From JBCCGG01 sp039029395 (GTDB taxonomy: Bacteria; Pseudomonadota; Alphaproteobacteria; Kiloniellales; JAKSDN01), in assembly GCA_039029395.1 (NCBI GenBank), contig JBCCGG010000056.1, positions 1 through 37,416 of the forward strand: DNA of 37,416 nt, read 5' to 3'. A program made the translations under genes and the position numbers. This document shows positions 30,321 through 37,416 of this stretch, piece after piece. Each line of letters opens with the position of its first letter. Position 1 is the stretch's first letter. Under the pieces are notes generated by a model that was not told where the DNA came from, did no database searches, and worked only from the letters and a program-made list of their open reading frames with translations.

Positions 30321-32573
30321 CTATAACCCCGGATCAACGTACCCCAATATGCCTTCGAGCTGAAATTGCGGCAGGTCGCTCTCAATAGCCTCCCGCTCGG
30401 CCTCGCTCGCCGTGACCACATGGGATCCACTCGCAGGGTCGAAGAAGCGGTAAAGCGCGACGGTTCCCTCCTGCGCCGTGGCGTAAGCCTCGAAGGCCAA
30501 CCCATCGAGCTGAAAGTGGTCATAGGTCTCAATGATATGATCGCGCTCGGCCTCGGAGCTGGTGTAGAGGTGCTGGCCACCTTCAAGGTCGAACAGGCGC
30601 CAAACCGCAAGGGTGTTCGCGTTGCTCCCGGCAACCGACGTAAAAGCCTCCCCCTCGAAGACGAAGCCCCCGTCGGCCGCGATCAAGGCCTCGTACTCCT
30701 GCTGGTCGGCGGTCAGCAGATGGTTGCCGTTGTTCGTGTCCAGCAGGCGGTAGATCGGCACGGCACCGATCACCAGACCATCGGCGTACGCCAAAGCCTC
30801 AATGCCAGTCAGGTGGTCGAGCGCACCGCTCGATAGGTCGAGCACCGTCATGGCGCCACCGTCCGTGGTGACGACATAGTCGTCCTGCAAACCGCCGTAA
30901 CGCGCCACATCGAACCCAGTGCCGCCATCGAGCAGGTCGTCGCCGCCACCGCCGATCAAAATGTCGCTGCCAGCCTCACCCGCCAGATGATCGTCACCGG
31001 CCCCGCCTTCGATCCAATCCCGTCCCGCGCCACCGCTGTAGACATCGTCGGATCCGCCCCGGGCGATCGAGACCGTCGTGTTGCGCGGCACGTCGGTCAG
31101 CGTCTGGACCTCACCGACGAGCCAGTCGATCAGAACTTCCTCGACCGGCCCCGCCCCGGCGCCGAGCCCGAAATGCACCGTCGCCTCGTCCTGCCCGAGG
31201 AAGTTGCTGTCGGCGTTGATCTCCCGCACCTGGCTCACGCCGTCCGAGGTCAGCGTAATGAAGGCACCGACCCCCGGCTCGGGCCCGAAGGTCTTGAGCC
31301 TGAGCCAGTCGTTGGCGTTGCCGCCGTCGTTGCGGTAGAGCACCGGGCCGGCCTTGTTGTTGACGACCAGCAGATCCTGATCGCCGTCGTTGTCGTAGTC
31401 GAGCTTGAGCAGGCCTTTGCCCTCGCCGGTGTCGGTGATGCCGACCTCCGTCGAGACCAGGGTGAAGTGGCCGGTACCGTCGTTTTCGAAGAACCGCGTT
31501 TGGTCATCGGCATAGGTGACGGGCCAGCCGTTGGTGTGCGCCAGATCCAGATCACCGTCGTTGTCATAGTCGATGAAGGTCGCACCCCAGCCCCAGCCCC
31601 CGTCGCGCACGCCGGCCTCGATCGTCACATCGGTGAAGGTGCGGTCGCCGTTGTTGAGGTAAAGCCGGTTTCCGTCGCGCACATCGCTACCGGGCTGCCA
31701 GATCGCGGTTACGAACCAATCGAGTAGGCCGTCGCCGTTGACGTCGCCGATTGCCGAGCCCATGCCGTTATTGTCGGTGCCGACCCCGGCGGCCACCGTG
31801 CCGTCGGTGAAGGTGCCATCCCCGTTGTTCCAGAACAGGCGGCTGGTGGTGAAATCGCTGGCCAGGGTCAGGTCGAGCAAGCCGTCGTTGTCCAGATCGG
31901 CCCAGCGGGTGGCGAACCCGAAGGCGCCTTCCAGTTCGCCCACGTTATCGACCTCGACCCCGGCGGCGACGGTCACGTCCTCGAAGAAGCCTGGCGCCTC
32001 GGCGCCCAAGTTGTGCAACAGGCGATTGTTGGCTGGCGCCCCGGTCGGGTTAAACTGGCCGCGAAGCCACTCCGTCGTGCTGATGTCCAGATAGCCGTCT
32101 AGATCGTAGTCGCCGAAGGAGACGCTCATGCCGTAATTGCCGATGGCGCCCTCGACCGCGGCGCCCCGCTCGATCGCCTGCTCGGTGAAATGGCCCGTGC
32201 CGTCGTTGATGTAGAGATAGAAGCGCGTGTCGTAGACGCTGGTGACGTAGAGGTCCAGATCCCCGTCGTTGTCGATGTCCGCCCATCCGGCGCCGTTCGA
32301 GCCGTTGCCGCGCGCGATGCCGGCCTCAGCCGTCACGTCCTCGAAGGTGCCGTCGCCCAAATTGCGGTAGAGGATGTCGCTGCCGTCGAGCAGGGTGAAG
32401 TAAAGGTCGACGTAGCCGTCGCCATCGAAATCGCCCGCCGCCGCGCCGCCGGACATGATGTTGTAGACGGCATCGTTCGGTCCCGACTCAGGGACAATAT
32501 CGACGGTGCCCTGGACATGACTCAGGCCGGCTTCGGCCGTGACGTTGGTGAAGGTGACACCCGAGGAAGACAT
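30321..32573 (-). CDS. FG-GAP/VCBS propeller protein with UnbV, RTX and DUF5648 domains
   Basis: This 750-residue modular exported protein starts with many FG-GAP/VCBS blades, each with a calcium loop (GDFDGDGYVDLYF, ADIDNDGDLDLYV, GDYDLDGYLD, GDVNGDGLLDWF, IDYDNDGDLDLAH), about residues 5-420. An ASPIC/UnbV-like domain follows (about 430-505, GVGAFITLTSDGVSQV to VEEVLIDW). Short RTX nonapeptide repeats come next (about 510-560, GGAGRDWIEGGAGDDHLAGE). The end is a DUF5648 domain of three units (about 600-750; YRLLD...HLLTA, WRLFD...HLYTS, YRFFD...HVVTA). No N-terminal signal is present, as expected for type I secretion. The likely role is surface or extracellular binding. The ribosome binding site is weak. 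Confidence 0.9.
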   Translation of the reverse strand: MSSSGVTFTNVTAEAGLSHVQGTVDIVPESGPNDAVYNIMSGGAAAGDFDGDGYVDLYFTLLDGSDILYRNLGDGTFEDVTAEAGIARGNGSNGAGWADIDNDGDLDLYVTSVYDTRFYLYINDGTGHFTEQAIERGAAVEGAIGNYGMSVSFGDYDLDGYLDISTTEWLRGQFNPTGAPANNRLLHNLGAEAPGFFEDVTVAAGVEVDNVGELEGAFGFATRWADLDNDGLLDLTLASDFTTSRLFWNNGDGTFTDGTVAAGVGTDNNGMGSAIGDVNGDGLLDWFVTAIWQPGSDVRDGNRLYLNNGDRTFTDVTIEAGVRDGGWGWGATFIDYDNDGDLDLAHTNGWPVTYADDQTRFFENDGTGHFTLVSTEVGITDTGEGKGLLKLDYDNDGDQDLLVVNNKAGPVLYRNDGGNANDWLRLKTFGPEPGVGAFITLTSDGVSQVREINADSNFLGQDEATVHFGLGAGAGPVEEVLIDWLVGEVQTLTDVPRNTTVSIARGGSDDVYSGGAGRDWIEGGAGDDHLAGEAGSDILIGGGGDDLLDGGTGFDVARYGGLQDDYVVTTDGGAMTVLDLSSGALDHLTGIEALAYADGLVIGAVPIYRLLDTNNGNHLLTADQQEYEALIAADGGFVFEGEAFTSVAGSNANTLAVWRLFDLEGGQHLYTSSEAERDHIIETYDHFQLDGLAFEAYATAQEGTVALYRFFDPASGSHVVTASEAEREAIESDLPQFQLEGILGYVDPGL

Positions 32574-32611
32574 GCCAGGACCCTAGACTGCAAATCCTGA
32601 CTTGGCCAGGG

Positions 32612-34810
32612 CTAGCCGCTCGATTGGGTGCGGACTTGCGGTGCAGGCGGCTCCAACAGAACCTCGTCGAGCGGGCCTAGGAACTGTTCGTAACGGCGCC
32701 ACTTTTGGGCCGAGGTCTGGTACATGGGCTGACGCACCTGCCACACGCTGGCGGTACGGACCGCGCGCTCGGTCTTGTGGAAGGCGAGCACGTCCTCGTC
32801 CCAATCGACGCCGACGAACTGCAGGAGCTCGGCGGTTTTGCGCGCCTGGTCCTGAACCAGCTCCTCGTAGTTGCATTCGTAGATCTCTACCGGCAACACC
32901 TCGTGCCAATGGGCCATCAGGCGGGCGTGGTCGTTGAGGTGATGGCCCATGTCGGCAAGATCGAAGGCGTAGCCCAACATGCCGTGCCGGGTCTTGAAGT
33001 TCTGGAAGTAGTTGGAGACCGCCACGTCACGCGGGTCGCGCTGCAGGTGAATGATCTTGGCGTTCGGGAACATCAACGCGATCAAACCCAGGTAGAGGAA
33101 GTTGTGGGGCATCTTATCGACCACAAATCGCGCGTCCTTGTCGATCAGGTCCAAATTGCCCAGGTAGTACTTCGCGGCCCCCTTGGCGATCGCGTTGTTG
33201 ATGCGCCGCATGCCGATCGGATAGGGCTTGTTGACCTGGAGCGCTCTCGGCATCAGGCGAACGATGGTCGGCATGAGCGGCAGCTCGCCGGCACCATGGA
33301 TCTCCGGATGGCTGGACAGGATCTGCTCGACCAGTGTGGTGCCCGAGCGCGGCATGCCGCAGACGAACACCGGCCGCTCGGAGGGGTCACCGAAGTCCTT
33401 GCGCGCCTCGAAGAAATCGGCCGAAAAGATCTTCATGATCGCCGCGACCTGCTGGGAGAAGGTCTTGTGGTCGTAGACGATGGTCTTGTGGGCCAAGCGG
33501 TTGGCTTCGTTCACATGGGTAAAGGCCTTGTCGTAGTCCTTGCGCTTTTGCCACAGCTCGGCCAGCGCGAAGCCCATGGCGGCGCGCACGTCGTCCGGCA
33601 AGAGCGTATTGGCGGCAAAGCGCTCCATGCGCTCGACCGCCGCCGGGTCCTCGGGCAGGGCCCGGGCGGTCACCATATGGGCAAGCGCCATGGGGTTGAT
33701 CTTTGCGGCCTGCTCGAAGCACTCGATCGCCTCGTCGATGCGCCCGACCCACATCAAGGTGAGCCCCAGGGTAGAAAGCAGGGCGCCGTCGCCGGGATAG
33801 ACCTCCAGGAGCGCGCGTAGCTCTTTCTCGGCGGTGTCGAAGTCGTCCGACTCGTTGTAGATCAGCGCCCGAGTGAACTTCAGCTGGCGCGCGTCGGGAT
33901 GGAGCTCCAAGCCCTTCTCGACGGTCGCCATGGCCGCCTTGTGATGGCCCATCTCGTTCTGGGCTTTGGCGACCGCGTCGAGCACCGGCAGCGCTTCCGG
34001 ATCCTTTGATTCAGCCCGCTTGAGCGCCTTGAGGGCTTGCGGGCGCATGCCCCAGCGCTGGAACAGGCCGGCGACCTCCAGATAGGGTGCCAGGCTCTCC
34101 TCGTCGAGCTTCGAGGCCTCGCGCAACTGGCCGGCTGCCTCTTGGGGGCGCTGGTCAAGCTCCAGGAGACGCGCCAAGTGAAGGCGCAAGCCAGCGTCCT
34201 CCGGCGACTTGCGCACCTGCTCCTCCATCTGGGCGACCGCTTCCTCGGCGCGCTCTAGGGAGATCAGGACCCGCTGGCGGCTCGCTTGGGCGGCACTGAG
34301 GTCCGGTTTGAGGCGCAGGGCCGCGTCCAGGTTCTCGAGCGCCTCTTCCAGATGCTGCTCGCGCACAAGGGCGACCGCCAAATTGTGGTGCCATTCGGCG
34401 CGCCCGGGCTCCCGGCGCACCGCTTCCCGGTAGGCCTCTTTCGCCGCGGCCTGGTCGTCTAGCGCCAGAAAGGTCGCGCCCAAGCGGCCATAGGCAACAC
34501 CGTCAGCGTCCGGGCCCGCGACGATTTCCTCCAACAGGGCCTTCGAGGCCTGGAAATCCCGGGTCAGAAAGTGGCCGAGCGCCAGATCGCTGGCCCAATC
34601 CGTCGTGGCCGGCGGAATCTGGATCACGGCGCGCAGATTGGCCTCGCCTTCGGCCGACTCGCCCTCGAGGACCTGCAGGATGCCGTGGAGCAGCTGCAGG
34701 TGCGGCCCGACCGGGGCGCCGCTCTTGACGTGCTCGGCGCAGAGCGCAAGCGCCTCGGTCGGCTCGCCCGCCAAATAGCGGCTCCGTACGTTGTTGAGGA
34801 CTTGATCCAT
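32612..34810 (-). CDS. TPR-repeat sulfotransferase
   Basis: This 732-residue fusion has tetratricopeptide repeats over about residues 1-440 (for example PGRAEWHHNLAVALVREQHL) and a C-terminal Sulfotransfer_3-type domain. The PAPS 5'-phosphosulfate loop is VFVCGMPRSGTTLVEQIL near residue 484. The 3'-phosphate site is IIHLQRDPRDVAVSNYFQNF, and the HPEIHGAGEL segment follows the first loop. The loop resembles that of tyrosylprotein sulfotransferases, but family members may also sulfate glycans. The ATG at 34810 is preceded by GGAG; the in-frame start at 34906 is unsupported. It lies between two exported RTX proteins in the same direction, making them candidate substrates. That is inference. Confidence 0.9.
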   Translation of the reverse strand: MDQVLNNVRSRYLAGEPTEALALCAEHVKSGAPVGPHLQLLHGILQVLEGESAEGEANLRAVIQIPPATTDWASDLALGHFLTRDFQASKALLEEIVAGPDADGVAYGRLGATFLALDDQAAAKEAYREAVRREPGRAEWHHNLAVALVREQHLEEALENLDAALRLKPDLSAAQASRQRVLISLERAEEAVAQMEEQVRKSPEDAGLRLHLARLLELDQRPQEAAGQLREASKLDEESLAPYLEVAGLFQRWGMRPQALKALKRAESKDPEALPVLDAVAKAQNEMGHHKAAMATVEKGLELHPDARQLKFTRALIYNESDDFDTAEKELRALLEVYPGDGALLSTLGLTLMWVGRIDEAIECFEQAAKINPMALAHMVTARALPEDPAAVERMERFAANTLLPDDVRAAMGFALAELWQKRKDYDKAFTHVNEANRLAHKTIVYDHKTFSQQVAAIMKIFSADFFEARKDFGDPSERPVFVCGMPRSGTTLVEQILSSHPEIHGAGELPLMPTIVRLMPRALQVNKPYPIGMRRINNAIAKGAAKYYLGNLDLIDKDARFVVDKMPHNFLYLGLIALMFPNAKIIHLQRDPRDVAVSNYFQNFKTRHGMLGYAFDLADMGHHLNDHARLMAHWHEVLPVEIYECNYEELVQDQARKTAELLQFVGVDWDEDVLAFHKTERAVRTASVWQVRQPMYQTSAQKWRRYEQFLGPLDEVLLEPPAPQVRTQSSG

Positions 34811-34918
34811 CGCCGGGGACTCCGTCTTGGTCGGCCCGCCGCCCGTGCGGACCCATAAGACAACTGATCTCTGCTTGCGGTTACCGGCTGGCGCGGGCCC
34901 GGTCAAGACCCTGGCGCC

Positions 34919-34950
34919 AAAAACGAACGGGGCGGCCCGAAGGCCGCCCC
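34919..34950 (-). terminator. Intrinsic terminator of the RTX gene
   Basis: GGGGCGGCC (34929-34937) and GGCCGCCCC (34942-34950) form a perfect 9-base stem. On the transcribed (reverse) strand the loop is TTCG, the very stable UUCG tetraloop, and the stem is followed by GTTCGTTTTT. It lies 46 bases beyond the RTX stop codon, separating it from the sulfotransferase gene. Confidence 0.88.
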
Positions 34951-34995
34951 GTCGCTCGTGCCGAGAGTTCGGCAGTCAGAGGCTTTGTCGCAAGA

Positions 34996-37416
34996 TTACA
35001 CCACCAGGGTGACGTCCTGCGGAATGTCGATCGAACCCAACGGGGTCGCGGTCGCAACGGTGAAGACGATCGCGGCATCGATCGCGGAGTCGCCGTTGGT
35101 CTCGGCCGCGATACCCACGAACAGCTTGGTGCCCTGATTGTTCACCGCGAAGGCGATGAAGCTCTGGCTGGTCACCGTCGTCGGCACGCCGGTGAGCGCA
35201 GTCAGGAAGCTGTAGAAGCGGGTGAAGGCACCGGTCACGCCCGGGGTGCTGGCGAAGGTGAAGCCGCCACCCAGAGCCTGGGGCGCCGAGATCGTGCCGG
35301 TCACCAGCTGGAGACCGGTGATCGAGAAGCCCGACACGCCGGTGATCGCGTTCGAGATGAACGACGGGGCAAAGAAACCGTCGAACCCGCTGACGTCGAA
35401 CTCGAAGACGTCGTCCGCGCCCTGGTCGAAAGCCGGGGCCACGTCCGGGGTAGCGGTCGCAAGGCCGAAGTCGAAGATGTCGAAAGCACTATTGATCCGG
35501 AAGATGTTGTTACCGGAACCGCCTTCCAGCTCGTCAGAGCCGCCGCCGCCGACCAGCACGTCGTCGCCAGCGTCGCCGAACAGGTCGTCGTTGTCGGCAT
35601 CGCCGGAGATCAGATCGTCGCCGTCGCCGCCGTTGATGACGTCTAGGCCGTCGTCGCCGTCCAGGTCGTCATCGCCGCCGTTGCCGGAGATGGTGTCGTT
35701 GCCTTCGCCACCACCCAGGAAGTCACCACCGGTGCCGCCCATGATCGTGACGTCGATGGTCACATCACCACCGAAGTTGGCATCAAGACCCGCGTCGAGG
35801 CCCGAAGCGTCGACAGAGTCGAGCACCGGCGCATCGCCGAAGTTGATGTCGTTGTCCAGCGAGAAGTTGTTGGTGCCGGTGAAGACTAGGCCTTCCAGCT
35901 CCGCGCCGAACAGGTCATCCAGGAAGTTGGCTGTGCCTGTGCCCGGGAAGGGGTTGGTCGGATCGTCGATGTTGTCGCCGATCGAGTTGATGTGCAGCTC
36001 CTCGATCAGATCGATCGTCAGGGTATCGACGTTGACCTGGTCCTGCGGGCCAGCGAAGGCACCGACGCCGGCCTCGCGGCCGAACTCGATGTTGAAGGTG
36101 TCACTGGTGCCAGCGCCGTCGGCCACGTTGATCGTCACGTTGTCAACGGTAAAGAAGAATCCCGGGGTTTCCACAAGACCCGGCGTGCCGGTGAAGGCAA
36201 TGGTGGTCGAGAGATCAACACCGTCAAAGGTCGGATCGGCTGCACCGGAGTCCCACAGCTCGACACGCTGGACGGGCATGGTCGGGTCGGCCGCGGCGAA
36301 GTCGCCGAGATCGTAGTCGACGCCGCCCGGGCCAGCTGAGGCGAAGCCGGAGCCCAGAATTACGGTCGGAACGTTGAGGATGTTCTGGGGACCGCCGAGC
36401 CACGGCGAGGTCACGATCGCCTCGTTGTCGCCCGTGCCGCCGTCGACCGTGTCGGTACCGTCCAAGCCGGCGCCGAAGAACAGCGCGTCGTTGGCCGAGC
36501 TACCGTTGACCGAGACGCCCAAGGCCGGGTCAAGCGAGGCCCACAGGGTGTTGGTCGCCGCGGAGGCATCGAGGAACTCGATGTTGGTCAGCGGCGGACC
36601 GAAGGTGCCGGTGATGAAGGGATCGGGAATCACGCCAACTTGGGTGATCGCGTCGCCCGATACGATCAGCGTGTGGGCCTCGCTGGCAGGCGAAATCGGC
36701 AGGGTCGCGCCACCGGCAAAGGCGCCGGTGATGGTCGGATCGGAGCCGATCTGGTCGACCAGGTTCAACAGGCCGCCCGAGTTCAGATTGATCGTCTCGA
36801 AGCCGCCGATGAACTGGCCCGTGGCGTTGATCAAGGACAGGCTGACCGCGCCGAAGAAGGGCTGCAGCGGCTGGGCCGCCAGGCCAACGTTGTTGACGTC
36901 GACGTTGATCGCATCGGCCGTGCCCGAGACCAGGCTATCGTTGAAGGTCGCGGTCAGCGAGTGGCCGAGCACCGGATTGCTGAGCTCCAGGGTGTTGCTG
37001 CCAAGCAGCTGCTGGAGGTTCTGCACCAACAAGCCCGTGCCGCCGATCGCAGCACCGTTCTGGCTGTTGACGTCGGCGATGTGCTCAATGCCGTTCGAAG
37101 CCGACGCGTCGACGATGGTGGTCGCCGCGTTGACGATGTTGTTGTCCGACAGGTTGAAGTTCGGAATGTCCTGGACATTGGCGAAGAGGATCGGCTCGTC
37201 GCCGACCAGAACCGCGTTCAGGGTCGCCTCGCCGCCGTTGCCGATGATCTGGTCCTGGGACTGGAAGGTGTTGATCTGGATGCCCAGAGCCGTCACCGCC
37301 GCCGGGCCGTTGATCACCGCGTTCTCGGCGGTGGTCTGGATCAGGTCCGGGTTGACCGTCAGCGTCGAGGTCGGGTTCGAGGTGTCGTTGCCGGCCCGGC
37401 CCTCGTTGAAGCCGAA
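34996..37416 (-). CDS. Large RTX calcium-binding protein, C-terminal part (start outside window)
   Basis: The last 805 codons plus stop of a long exported protein are visible; the frame is open to the right edge without a true start (the GTG at 37317 is internal). The visible part is very acidic and rich in N, D, G, T and V, nearly lacks cysteine, and is beta-rich. A block of RTX nonapeptides occurs about 560-640 codons in (GGGEGNDTISGNGGDDDLDG, GGDGDDLISGDADNDDLFG, GGGGSDELEGGSGNNIF). A hydrophobic C-terminus follows, ending in DVTLVV, typical of type I secretion signals. Such proteins fold with calcium outside the cell as adhesins or S-layer/biofilm components. It ends at a UUCG terminator, suggesting strong expression. 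Confidence 0.9.
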   Translation of the reverse strand, partial: FGFNEGRAGNDTSNPTSTLTVNPDLIQTTAENAVINGPAAVTALGIQINTFQSQDQIIGNGGEATLNAVLVGDEPILFANVQDIPNFNLSDNNIVNAATTIVDASASNGIEHIADVNSQNGAAIGGTGLLVQNLQQLLGSNTLELSNPVLGHSLTATFNDSLVSGTADAINVDVNNVGLAAQPLQPFFGAVSLSLINATGQFIGGFETINLNSGGLLNLVDQIGSDPTITGAFAGGATLPISPASEAHTLIVSGDAITQVGVIPDPFITGTFGPPLTNIEFLDASAATNTLWASLDPALGVSVNGSSANDALFFGAGLDGTDTVDGGTGDNEAIVTSPWLGGPQNILNVPTVILGSGFASAGPGGVDYDLGDFAAADPTMPVQRVELWDSGAADPTFDGVDLSTTIAFTGTPGLVETPGFFFTVDNVTINVADGAGTSDTFNIEFGREAGVGAFAGPQDQVNVDTLTIDLIEELHINSIGDNIDDPTNPFPGTGTANFLDDLFGAELEGLVFTGTNNFSLDNDINFGDAPVLDSVDASGLDAGLDANFGGDVTIDVTIMGGTGGDFLGGGEGNDTISGNGGDDDLDGDDGLDVINGGDGDDLISGDADNDDLFGDAGDDVLVGGGGSDELEGGSGNNIFRINSAFDIFDFGLATATPDVAPAFDQGADDVFEFDVSGFDGFFAPSFISNAITGVSGFSITGLQLVTGTISAPQALGGGFTFASTPGVTGAFTRFYSFLTALTGVPTTVTSQSFIAFAVNNQGTKLFVGIAAETNGDSAIDAAIVFTVATATPLGSIDIPQDVTLVV

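Noticed and set aside
35500..35740. Repetitive DNA considered as a CRISPR or minisatellite
   Set aside because: The periodicity is that of RTX nonapeptide codons (27 bases, degenerate) within one open frame, with no spacer-repeat structure.
35222..36316. Rightward 364-codon open frame rich in S and P
   Set aside because: It is the antisense of the RTX repeats; the Ser/Pro bias is a by-product of the Gly/Asp repeat codons.

Overview
The window is a GC-rich chromosomal stretch, almost certainly from an alphaproteobacterium. The Rhodospirillales or Rhodovibrionales side of the class is a reasonable guess. The reasons are very high third-position GC, many overlapping ATGA or GTGA gene junctions, and the gene content: class III cyclase-TPR proteins, type I-secretion-style RTX proteins, a DgcA/DgcN D-glutamate pair and TPR-sulfotransferases. 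No rRNA, CRISPR array or replication origin was seen. There is one tRNA gene.

Region 1 (1-1160) is an old integration scar. The start of an IS3-type transposase gene runs off the left edge. It abuts a beheaded serine recombinase that lies against the 3' end of a tRNA-Leu(CAA) gene. An AT-rich spacer and a small ankyrin protein follow.

Region 2 (1633-10924) is metabolic. It holds a class V PLP enzyme and a leftward five-gene set for acyl-CoA chemistry: acyl-CoA dehydrogenase, a membrane protein with an L7/L12-like tail, a family III CoA-transferase, a FAS1/MaoC-type hydratase and a quinone oxidoreductase. Rightward come a methyltransferase, a small unknown protein translationally coupled to a YcaQ-family DNA glycosylase, and a lipoprotein.

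Region 3 (10936-19779) starts with dgcA-dgcN, predicted to turn D-glutamate into N-acetyl-L-glutamate. Divergent from them are a cyclase-TolB-TPR regulator and a cytoplasmic-looking gamma-glutamyltransferase. After these comes a tightly coupled MATE transporter plus two tandem glycosyltransferase paralogs.

Region 4 (19776-25912) has a polyamine-type ABC transporter operon in the order potD-potB-potC-potA (leftward), a UDP-glucuronate 4-epimerase and a family 2 glycosyltransferase.

Region 5 (25958-37416) is rich in exported or surface proteins. It holds a matrixin-like metalloprotease with four 38-residue repeats, a small conserved protein, an M23 peptidase, a methyltransferase with a regulatory domain, an FG-GAP/UnbV/RTX/DUF5648 protein, a TPR-sulfotransferase, and the C-terminal 805 codons of a large RTX protein that ends at a strong UUCG terminator. 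No type I secretion transporter is in the window. The most original hypotheses are a sulfotransferase acting on neighbouring secreted proteins, a MATE-glycosyltransferase export module with an altered metal motif, and a gamma-glutamyl/D-glutamate salvage locus.
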